Below, piece after piece: positions 17,304-24,851 of a DNA stretch of 64,000 bases. The DNA comes from UBA6197 sp047638075 (lineage in GTDB: Bacteria > Pseudomonadota > Alphaproteobacteria > Rhodobacterales > Rhodobacteraceae), in NCBI RefSeq assembly GCF_047638075.1, contig NZ_JBLJBV010000036.1, positions 14,217 to 78,216 of the forward strand. Reading direction: 5' to 3'. The translations under genes were made by a program, and so were the position numbers. The number at the start of each line of letters is the position of its first letter. Position 1 is the stretch's first letter. The notes beneath the pieces were generated by a model. That model was not told the origin of the DNA. It did no database searches and saw only the letters and a list, made by a program, of their open reading frames with translations.

Positions 17304-17825
17304 TCATCCTCCCAAACAGGCGGCCTTCAGGACATCGTCATTTAACCCGACCGGTAGCCAGACAGCCCCACTCAGGGTTCCATCCGGTGTCAGCTCCGCC
17401 CCCTCAAGCAGGTCAGCCCGCAGCCCCTTGTTGCAGTCAAAGGCCACCGGCACGCGGGTTGTGGGCACATAGCGCTGCACCAGCATCACCTCGGCCGCGA
17501 CCAGACCCGGAACCGTGGTTGAGCGGATCGTGACCGCGCTATCGACGGCCATGAACCGCAGCGTGATCGGTGCAAGATAGGTCCAGGGCCGGTACGCCTG
17601 ACTGCTTTCAATGGTGCGCACAATCGTAACCGTTTCAGGCAGTTGCGCCTTGACCCGTGAAAACCACGAATACTCGTTCCAGATCGAAAAACCCAGCATG
17701 ACCACCCCGACCGCAGCGGGCATCAGCCACCTGGGCAGCCGTTTGCCGCTAAGATGGTTGGCGGCAAAAACGATACAGGCCGTCAAAACGCCTGCCGCCA
17801 GCATCGAGATCAGATCAATCGACAT
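17304..17825 (-). CDS. Unknown membrane-anchored protein of the acetate locus
   Basis: This 173-residue protein has two N-terminal hydrophobic segments (about residues 5-22 and 35-50) and then a beta-rich soluble domain, probably periplasmic (TVTIVRTIESSQAYRPWTYLAPITLRFMAV ... VPVAFDCNKGLRADLLEGAEL). Two Cys remain in that domain (CNKG and the C-terminal ACLGG) and could form a disulfide. AAGGAAC precedes the ATG. It lies 3 bp before the response regulator and 29 bp after the DUF294 gene, so it is almost certainly in the same operon. I do not recognise a characterised family. Confidence 0.8.
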   Translation of the reverse strand: MSIDLISMLAAGVLTACIVFAANHLSGKRLPRWLMPAAVGVVMLGFSIWNEYSWFSRVKAQLPETVTIVRTIESSQAYRPWTYLAPITLRFMAVDSAVTIRSTTVPGLVAAEVMLVQRYVPTTRVPVAFDCNKGLRADLLEGAELTPDGTLSGAVWLPVGLNDDVLKAACLGG

Positions 17826-17854
17826 TCAGTTCCTTCCAGATATCCGGCCTCATA

Positions 17855-19678
17855 TCAGCTCATTGCTCCTTTGCCGTGACCCAGTGCTGATTGCATCGTA
17901 CGCACCACCACAAAGGCGTCACGCAGGTGGCTACGCTCAAAATCAGAAAGGTCCGTCGGTGACAAAAAGTTATCGGGTTTGCGGTTTGACCTTATCAAAT
18001 GCGCCTGGTTTTCCAGCCGCATCCGGGCAATCAGATCATAGGCCTCGATCAGATCGCGCGCCCCCGAGGGGGAAATCACGGCCGCATCTTCGGCGCCGGT
18101 CAGCCGGGCGCGGGTGTTGATTGCGCTAAGGCGGCCTTGCAACGCATAGATCCGCGCCAGATCCGCGACCGGCACCACGCCGTTGTGCTTCATGTCGATA
18201 TGGTTACGGTATTCGCCCGACCGTATGGTCGCAAAGCCGCGGATCAGCCCCAGCGGTGGCGTGTGTTTCAGGCTGTTGACCACCATATGCGCCACGAAGA
18301 TCGAATTTCTTGAGGCATTCTCAAGCGTTTCCGCCTGAATATCCTGATAGAGGCTGGCGGTTCCACCGATCGCGCGCAGATCAAACATCACCGAGGCCAG
18401 CATCTGCGCCTCGGGGTTGGGGGTCGCGATCCAGCGGCGGAAATAATCGCGCCAGACATGCTGCGGCTGACACCAGCGGTCTGCCGTGGCCATCATATCG
18501 CCGGGGCAATAGACATAGCCACACTGATGCAACCCATCAGACACGATCTTGGCCAGCGCCTTGAAATAGGCCATGTCGCCATCTCTTACCGCGTCATCAA
18601 GGATCAGACAGTTGTCCTGATCTGAAACGCCGGTCTGTTCCTGCCGCCCCTGAGAACCGCACGCCAACCAAAGATAGGGCACCGGCGCCGGGCCCAGCTG
18701 CGCCTCGGCCATTGCCAACAGGCGCCGAGTAACGGCATCGGCAATGTCGGTGATCAGGCGGGTGACTACCTCATGGCCGTGATTTCCGCCGACCAACTGT
18801 ACCAGCAGGCGGGGGATCTGCCCCGTGGCCGTGGCCATATCCGCGACGGTTTCAGCACCCGCGATATCGCGGATCAGGACAGCGGTGCTGACGGCCTGAA
18901 AACGGGTCAGGTCGGTCTGGGTGACCATCCCGGCAAAGCGACCCTGATCGACAATCGGCAAATGGCCGATCCGGCGCTCCAGCATCAGATGCAACACATC
19001 AGACCCCAGCGCCGTCAACGGAAGGGACACGGGATCCGGCGTCATCACTGCGCTGACCGGGATCGCCGGATCGCGACCTTCGGCCAGCACCTTGTTGGAC
19101 AGGTCGCGCACCGTCAAAATGCCTTTAAGCGTGCCGTCTGCGGTCACCCCAAGGCTGGAGATATGGGCATCACGCATGATCCGGGCGGCCTCGGCCACCG
19201 AGGTGTCAGGCTGGCAGGTGACTGGCTTGCGGGCAATCAGATCTGCCACTTTCAGTGTGACAATCTCATTGCTGCGCGGGTCGTGACCCCGCCCACGGTT
19301 GAAAAAACGCTCAAATGAGGGAAAATCATGTATCAGGCGATGAAATTCGGACGCTGGCAGCATCAAGACAATACTGTCTTGCTTGGTGCGTACAGTGGTT
19401 GCGGCCAACCCGTCGCGGGCCATCCCGCGTTCGCCAAAGGAATTTCGGTGCGACAGCAGTGATACCAGCGCGCCGTTGCGGTCCAACACCTCGACGCCAC
19501 CTTCCTGGATCACGAAGATTCCGCCAAGGGGCTCGTCAATTTCATAGATGAGGGTTTCGGCGGGAATGGTCTTGCGCCGAATGGCGCCGGCTACGCGCGC
19601 CAGTTCGTCACGCGGCAGACTGTCATAGGGGTGAACGGTTTCCAGAAATCCGATCAAAGACTGAAGGTCCGGTTCCAT
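17855..19678 (-). CDS. cNMP-binding / CBS / DUF294 nucleotidyltransferase-like signalling protein
   Basis: This 607-residue cytosolic protein has a cyclic-nucleotide-binding domain (about residues 10-125, with GGIFVIQEGGVEVLD and SFGERGM), two CBS motifs (about 143-265), a GlnD-like nucleotidyltransferase domain with GSQGRQEQ (341-348) and the acidic pair D353/D355 (SDQDNC), and a C-terminal DUF294-associated helical region. The architecture suggests sensing of nucleotides and covalent modification of a protein target, unproven. The ATG at 19678 has GAGGAGC 5 bp upstream. Members of this family are regularly found beside ActP-type symporters, as here. Confidence 0.9.
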   Translation of the reverse strand: MEPDLQSLIGFLETVHPYDSLPRDELARVAGAIRRKTIPAETLIYEIDEPLGGIFVIQEGGVEVLDRNGALVSLLSHRNSFGERGMARDGLAATTVRTKQDSIVLMLPASEFHRLIHDFPSFERFFNRGRGHDPRSNEIVTLKVADLIARKPVTCQPDTSVAEAARIMRDAHISSLGVTADGTLKGILTVRDLSNKVLAEGRDPAIPVSAVMTPDPVSLPLTALGSDVLHLMLERRIGHLPIVDQGRFAGMVTQTDLTRFQAVSTAVLIRDIAGAETVADMATATGQIPRLLVQLVGGNHGHEVVTRLITDIADAVTRRLLAMAEAQLGPAPVPYLWLACGSQGRQEQTGVSDQDNCLILDDAVRDGDMAYFKALAKIVSDGLHQCGYVYCPGDMMATADRWCQPQHVWRDYFRRWIATPNPEAQMLASVMFDLRAIGGTASLYQDIQAETLENASRNSIFVAHMVVNSLKHTPPLGLIRGFATIRSGEYRNHIDMKHNGVVPVADLARIYALQGRLSAINTRARLTGAEDAAVISPSGARDLIEAYDLIARMRLENQAHLIRSNRKPDNFLSPTDLSDFERSHLRDAFVVVRTMQSALGHGKGAMS

Positions 19679-19768
19679 CGTTCGCTCCTCGTGTGGCACA
19701 CGCCCCGGCGGGGTGCTGCCTTGGATTTTGCGCGCGGGCGGCAGGTTATCCTGCCGCCCGACACCTTT

Positions 19769-21529
19769 TTAGTGAGCGGTGGCCGTCCCCGCGCCTTTCG
19801 GAACACGGATAGACTCTACCAGTTCCTGAACTTCGACCGGCGGCTCATCGGTCGCGCTCGACACCACATAGGCGACGGCAAAGTTGATCAGCGCACCCAC
19901 GGCCCCGAACGACGTCGACTTGATCGACAACAGCAGCGGATCGGCATCCGTAAAGCTGTTGGTATCGGGGATGAAGAACCAGCCCTTATGCAGGAAGATG
20001 TAGACAAGGGTGATGCCCAGACCACAGATCATCCCTGCAACCGCACCCTTGTTGTTGATGCGTTTCGAGAAGATCCCCATCATCAGCGCCGGGAAGATCG
20101 AGGCGGCGGCGATACCGAACGCCAGGGCCACCGTCTGCGCCGCAAAGCCCGGCGGGTTCAGGCCAAGGTAGGTTGCAACCGCAATGGCAACAGCCATCGA
20201 GATACGCGCGGCCAGCAATTCGCCCTTTTCCGAGATATTCGGATTCAGCTGCCCCTTGATCAGGTCGTGACTGATAGCCGAGGAAATGGCCAGCAGCAGA
20301 CCCGCCGCCGTCGACAGCGCCGCTGCGATACCACCCGCGGCAACCAGCGCGATCACCCAGCTTGGAAGTCTTGCGATTTCCGGGTTGGCCAGCACCATGA
20401 TGTCGTTGTTCACGGTCAACTCGTTCCCGGCCCAACCTTCGGCCGCGAATTTCTCATCCTTGGATTTGTCGTTGTAGTACTGGATCAGGCCATCACCGTT
20501 CTTGTCTTCGAACACCAAAAGCCCGGTGGTTTCCCAGTTCTTCATCCAATCGGGACGCGCATCATAAGCAATCGGCGCCTCAGAGGTGCCACTTGGATAG
20601 ATGTTCGAGATCAGGTTCAGACGGGCCATCGCACCCACCGCCGGAGCGACAAGATAAAGCAGCGCGATGAACACCAACGCCCAGCCAGCCGACCACCGCG
20701 CGTCAGCCACCGTCGGAACGGTGAAGAAGCGAACGATAACGTGCGGCAGACCAGCCGTGCCGATCATCAACGACATGGTGAACAGGAACAGGTTCAGCAT
20801 GGTGTCGGTGTGGCCGGTGTATTTGGAAAAGCCCAGATCGGTAACCACCGCATCCAGTTTCGCCAAAAGCGGCATTCCCGATGCCGTATGCTCGGAGAAA
20901 AGGCCCAACGGCGGCAACAAGGTATCCGTCAACTCAAGCGAGATGAACACAGCCGGGATCGTATAGGCCAGGATCAGCACGACGTATTGCGCAACCTGCG
21001 TGTAGGTGATGCCCTTCATACCGCCCAGAACCGCGTAGGCAAACACCACCGCCGCACCGATATAAAGGCCGGTCGAAACCTTGACCTCAAGAAAGCGCGA
21101 AAAGGCCACGCCAACACCGGTCATCTGACCGATAACATAGGTGACGGAGGCGATGATCAGACAGACCACGGCCACAAGGCGCGCGGTCGGGCTGTAAAAA
21201 CGGTCCCCGATGAATTCCGGCACGGTAAACTTGCCGAACTTGCGCAGGTAAGGCGCAAGAAGCATCGCCAGCAGCACATAGCCGCCGGTCCAGCCCATGA
21301 GATAGGCCGAGGTATCATACCCGCCGGCAGCAATGATGCCCGCCATCGAGATGAACGAGGCGGCAGACATCCAGTCCGCGCCGGTTGCCATGCCGTTCAG
21401 CACAGGGTGAACACCCCGGCCAGCGGCATAAAACTCGGATGTGGAGCCCGCGCGGGCCCAGATCGCGATGCCGAAGTAAAGCACGAAGGTCGCGCCCACC
21501 ACCAGCAGGTTGAGGGTAAATTGATCCAT
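19769..21529 (-). CDS. Sodium:solute symporter, VC_2705 family (acetate symporter ActP-like)
   Basis: This 586-residue SSS-family permease has about 13 membrane helices, probably importing acetate or another short monocarboxylate with Na+. Helix signatures include GADWMSAASFISMAGII, MGWTGGYVLLAMLLAPYLRKFGKFTVPEF and GGIAAALSTAAGLLLAI. A soluble loop of about 90 residues (roughly residues 305-395) is inserted between helices. It carries an EF-hand-like DKNGDGLIQ stretch (20489-20506) that may bind Ca2+. AAAGGAG precedes the ATG. The gene directly follows its small subunit, and both lie downstream of acs and adk. Substrate is inferred from context; some relatives are simply named cation acetate symporter. 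Confidence 0.9.
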   Translation of the reverse strand: MDQFTLNLLVVGATFVLYFGIAIWARAGSTSEFYAAGRGVHPVLNGMATGADWMSAASFISMAGIIAAGGYDTSAYLMGWTGGYVLLAMLLAPYLRKFGKFTVPEFIGDRFYSPTARLVAVVCLIIASVTYVIGQMTGVGVAFSRFLEVKVSTGLYIGAAVVFAYAVLGGMKGITYTQVAQYVVLILAYTIPAVFISLELTDTLLPPLGLFSEHTASGMPLLAKLDAVVTDLGFSKYTGHTDTMLNLFLFTMSLMIGTAGLPHVIVRFFTVPTVADARWSAGWALVFIALLYLVAPAVGAMARLNLISNIYPSGTSEAPIAYDARPDWMKNWETTGLLVFEDKNGDGLIQYYNDKSKDEKFAAEGWAGNELTVNNDIMVLANPEIARLPSWVIALVAAGGIAAALSTAAGLLLAISSAISHDLIKGQLNPNISEKGELLAARISMAVAIAVATYLGLNPPGFAAQTVALAFGIAAASIFPALMMGIFSKRINNKGAVAGMICGLGITLVYIFLHKGWFFIPDTNSFTDADPLLLSIKSTSFGAVGALINFAVAYVVSSATDEPPVEVQELVESIRVPKGAGTATAH

Positions 21530-21544
21530 TGTCCCGACGCTCCT

Positions 21545-21802
21545 TTATTCTTCCACGCCGTGTTCTTTGTCCAACCGGTTCATGCGCCAGGCATAAACAA
21601 AGATCAGAACCAGAAACACGAGGATTGAGCCTTGCTGGGCAAACCAAAAGCCCAGATCCGTACCACCCACAGCAATGCCCGACAGCATCGGACGCAGAAG
21701 GATGCCAAAGCCAAAGGACACGAGAAACCAGATTACCAGAAACAGCTGGATCATCCGGATGTTCGCTCTCCAGTAGGCGTTGGACGATGATTTGTCCGCC
21801 AT
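21545..21802 (-). CDS. DUF4212, small subunit of sodium/solute symporter
   Basis: This 85-residue inner-membrane protein has two hydrophobic helices (about residues 17-37 and 52-74) and the typical start SSSNAYWRANIRMIQLFLVIWF. It ends with a charged tail (RMNRLDKEHGVEE). The family is encoded next to VC_2705-type symporters and thought to be their small subunit. The ATG at 21802 has GGGAG upstream; the longer open frame reaching to 21973 is antisense to adk sequence and unsupported. The gap to the symporter is 15 bp. Confidence 0.92.
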   Translation of the reverse strand: MADKSSSNAYWRANIRMIQLFLVIWFLVSFGFGILLRPMLSGIAVGGTDLGFWFAQQGSILVFLVLIFVYAWRMNRLDKEHGVEE

Positions 21803-21863
21803 TTGCGTAACTCCCATTTTTGTTATCACCAAGGCAGCCCCACGCGGGCGCTGCCCCTCCCCG

Positions 21864-22553
21864 TCAAACCGCCGAGACCCGCGCGACGATCTGGCCCAAT
21901 CCGGTAGCGATCTCGTCGATGTCACCCATCGCGTCGATCGTTTCCAGAACACCCAAACCGTCATAATGCGCAATCAGCGGCGCCGTTTGGGCGTGGTAGG
22001 CCTTCAGCCGTTCCCGCGCCGTGTCGGCATTGTCGTCGGCACGCCGCTTGAATGTTGTGCCGCCGCATTTGTCGCAAGTGCCCGCAACCGCGGGCCGCTT
22101 GAATTCGTCATGATAGCCTTCGCCGCAGGTGCCGCAGGTAAAGCGGCCAGCGACGCGGTTGACCATCGCCTCGTCGTCCACCTCAAGGCTGATCGCCGCC
22201 GTGACGCGCTGACCGGCCTCGGCCAACAGCGCATCCAGCGCCGCCGCCTGCCCGTCGGTGCGCGGAAAGCCATCCAGAATGATACCGCGCGCCACATCGG
22301 GCTCTGCCAGACGGTCCTTGAGGATCGCCAGCACGATGTCATCGCTGACCAGCCCGCCCGCCTCCATCACTGCCTTGGCGGCCCGGCCTGCGTCCGTGCC
22401 CGCCGCCACGGCAGCGCGCAAAAGATCGCCGGTGGATAGCTGGATCAGGCCAAAGTCCTGTTCCAGTTTGCGCGCCTGTGTGCCCTTGCCTGCCCCCGGA
22501 GGGCCAAGCAGGATCAAGACGGCGGGGGCGGTTTTTACGGTGTTTTCCATCAT
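21864..22553 (-). CDS. adk: Adenylate kinase with zinc-type LID, in the acetate operon
   Basis: This protein of about 229 residues converts AMP plus ATP to two ADP. The P-loop GPPGAGKGTQ, STGDLLRAAVAAGT, GIILDGFPRT and the Arg-bearing RRADDNADTARERL stretch are all present. The LID holds four Cys (CGTCGEGYH...CDKCGG), the metal-binding type. The start is uncertain: ATG at 22553 or 22550, or GTG at 22565. It sits 12 bp after acs, which makes AMP from ATP, so local AMP recycling is a reasonable job. Housekeeping adk normally lies in the ribosomal-protein operon, so this may be a second copy. Confidence 0.93.
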   Translation of the reverse strand: MMENTVKTAPAVLILLGPPGAGKGTQARKLEQDFGLIQLSTGDLLRAAVAAGTDAGRAAKAVMEAGGLVSDDIVLAILKDRLAEPDVARGIILDGFPRTDGQAAALDALLAEAGQRVTAAISLEVDDEAMVNRVAGRFTCGTCGEGYHDEFKRPAVAGTCDKCGGTTFKRRADDNADTARERLKAYHAQTAPLIAHYDGLGVLETIDAMGDIDEIATGLGQIVARVSAV

Positions 22554-22565
22554 CGCCGCCACCAC

Positions 22566-24536
22566 TCAGTTCCGGTTCATGCGGTTGTTGATCAGTTCAT
22601 CCACCACCGATGGATCAGCGAGGGTCGAAATATCACCCAGGGCGCCAAAATCGTTTTCGGCAATCTTGCGCAGGATGCGGCGCATGATCTTGCCCGAGCG
22701 GGTTTTCGGCAGGCCCGGCGCCCATTGGATCAGATCAGGCGAGGCAATCGGCCCAATCTCGGTGCGGACCCATTTGACCAACTCTTTGCGCAGATCCTCG
22801 GAGGGCTCTTCGTCGTTCATCAACGTCACATAGGCGTAGATGCCCTGCCCCTTGATGTCGTGCGGATAGCCCACCACGGCGGCCTCGGCCACTTTGACAT
22901 GCGCAACCAGCGCGGATTCGACCTCGGCGGTGCCCATCCGGTGGCCCGACACGTTGATCACGTCATCGACGCGGCCGGTGATCCAGTAATAGCCATCCTG
23001 ATCGCGGCGGCAGCCGTCACCGGTAAAGTAATATCCGCGATACTGCGAGAAATAGGCTTCCTGAAAGCGCTCATGATCGCCCCAAAGCGTGCGCATCTGG
23101 CCCGGCCAGCTATCCGAGATGCACAGCACCCCTTCGGCTTCGGTTTCGCCAATACGGCGGCCAGTTTGCGGATCCAGCACCACAGGTTTGACGCCAAAGA
23201 ACGGGTTGGTGGCCGAACCGGGCTTTGTGGGCGTGGCACCCGGCAGCGGGGTCAGCATATGGCCGCCGGTTTCAGTCTGCCAGAAGGTGTCGACGATGGG
23301 GCATTTGCCCTTGCCGACATGTTTGTCATACCAGACCCAGGCTTCGGGGTTGATCGGCTCACCGACCGAGCCCAGCACGCGCAGGCTTGAGAGATCATAT
23401 TTGTGAACCCACTCACTGCCCATTCCCATAAGCGAACGCAGCGCGGTAGGCGCGGTGTAAAACTGGGTCACCTTGTGCTTTTCGCAAACTTCCCAGAAAC
23501 GGCCGGCATCGGGAAAGGTCGGCACGCCCTCAAACATGATTGTCGTCGCACCATTGGCAAGCGGGCCATAGATGATATAGCTGTGCCCCGTGACCCAACC
23601 CACATCGGCCGTGCACCAGAACACATCGCCATCTTGATAGTCGAACGTGTATTGGTGGGTCATCGCAGCATAGACAAGATAACCGCCGGTGGTATGCACC
23701 ACACCCTTTGGCTTGCCGGTCGATCCGGATGTGTAAAGGATGAACAGCGGGTCTTCTGCCCCCATCGGACGGGGCGGGCATTCAGGGCTGACCTGCTCCA
23801 TCAACGCCAGAACATCGACATCGCGACCATTCACCCAAGAGGTCTGCTCGCCGGTGTGCTTCACCACAAGACAGCGCACCTTGTCAGAACAATGCAGCAG
23901 GGCGACATCGGTGTTGGCCTTCAACTGGGTCCGGCGCCCACCGCGCGGGGCCGTATCAGCGGTGATCACCAGCTTGGCGCCGCAATCATTGATCCGGTTG
24001 GCCAGCGCATCGGGCGAAAATCCGGCAAACACGATCGAGTGGATAGCGCCGATCCGCGCACAAGCCAGCATCGCATAGGCGGCTTCGGGGATCATCGGCA
24101 GGTAAATCACCACCCGGTCCCCGCGCATCACGCCCTGGCTAAGCAGCACGTTGGCCATCTGGTTCACCTTGCGGGACAGTTCGCGGTAGGTGATGTGCTT
24201 GGCCGGGGTGGCCGGATCATCCGGTTCGAAAATGATCGCGGTTTGCAATGCGCGATCTTTCAGGTGGCGATCGACGCAGTTCACCGAGGCATTCAGGACG
24301 CCGTCTTCAAACCATTTGATTGAAACCTTGCCATAGGTAAAATCTGTGTCCTTGACCTTTGTGTAAGGCTTGATCCACTCCAGCCGCTGCCCTTCGCGAC
24401 CCCAGAACGTATCAGGGTCGCTGATCGATTCTGCATACATCGCGTTATATTTGGCGGTATCGGCATGGGCGTTTTCAAAGCCCGCGGGAATGTCCCGCAT
24501 CACCGGCGCTACGACTGACTGTTCCTGAACGGCCAT
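22566..24536 (-). CDS. acs: Acetate--CoA ligase (AMP-forming)
   Basis: This 656-residue cytosolic enzyme forms acetyl-CoA via acetyl-AMP. Adenylate-forming motifs are clear: YTSGSTGKPKGVVHTTGGY, DTFWQTETGG, YFTGDGCRRDQDGYYWITGRVDDVINVSGHR, and near the end PKTRSGKIMRRILRKI. The Lys in RSGK is the residue acetylated in this family, so activity is probably also set by protein acetylation. AAGGAGG lies 8 bp before the ATG at 24536. It is the first gene of the minus-strand acetate locus. Confidence 0.97.
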   Translation of the reverse strand: MAVQEQSVVAPVMRDIPAGFENAHADTAKYNAMYAESISDPDTFWGREGQRLEWIKPYTKVKDTDFTYGKVSIKWFEDGVLNASVNCVDRHLKDRALQTAIIFEPDDPATPAKHITYRELSRKVNQMANVLLSQGVMRGDRVVIYLPMIPEAAYAMLACARIGAIHSIVFAGFSPDALANRINDCGAKLVITADTAPRGGRRTQLKANTDVALLHCSDKVRCLVVKHTGEQTSWVNGRDVDVLALMEQVSPECPPRPMGAEDPLFILYTSGSTGKPKGVVHTTGGYLVYAAMTHQYTFDYQDGDVFWCTADVGWVTGHSYIIYGPLANGATTIMFEGVPTFPDAGRFWEVCEKHKVTQFYTAPTALRSLMGMGSEWVHKYDLSSLRVLGSVGEPINPEAWVWYDKHVGKGKCPIVDTFWQTETGGHMLTPLPGATPTKPGSATNPFFGVKPVVLDPQTGRRIGETEAEGVLCISDSWPGQMRTLWGDHERFQEAYFSQYRGYYFTGDGCRRDQDGYYWITGRVDDVINVSGHRMGTAEVESALVAHVKVAEAAVVGYPHDIKGQGIYAYVTLMNDEEPSEDLRKELVKWVRTEIGPIASPDLIQWAPGLPKTRSGKIMRRILRKIAENDFGALGDISTLADPSVVDELINNRMNRN

Positions 24537-24851
24537 AATGGCATCCTCCTTGGATATCTGTCGGCACAAAGGCCGCTCCCGCACCTTGACCACAGCCAAG
24601 GACAATTAACCCAAGGTCAATGTAAACCCATTCAGCCTTTCTATGTAACCCCCTTTATTAATTGAATTATTTTGTAAAGTTATTCACATTGATAGCGTTA
24701 ACTTTGTTAATCTTAGTTTTTAGCCAGCATTATTGATATTTTATTTCAAGCTGTTGGCTGTTCACGAGGCGGTGAAGATGCGTAAAATTCAAGCGCCTCC
24801 GGCAAGCGGAGTGCATGTACACACACAAAATAAAGATAACTGTGCTTTCGA
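24537..24851 (-). other. AT-rich intergenic region upstream of acs
   Basis: This 315-bp stretch lies between sulP and acs on the same strand and must hold the acs promoter. Positions 24630-24760 are strikingly AT-rich against the GC-rich background. It contains a 13-bp inverted repeat listed separately. No gene was recognised. Confidence 0.4.
24698..24710. promoter_or_regulatory. Candidate operator upstream of acs
   Basis: A perfect inverted repeat TTAAC-TTT-GTTAA lies 162 bp upstream of the acs ATG in the AT-rich region. Its symmetry suits a dimeric regulator, but no known consensus was matched, and short AT palindromes arise by chance. Confidence 0.3.

Noticed and set aside
19631..21628. 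665-residue plus-strand frame antisense to the symporter
   Set aside because: It is rich in His, Arg and Gln, as expected for the antisense of a GC-rich membrane-protein gene. The minus-strand symporter has full family support.
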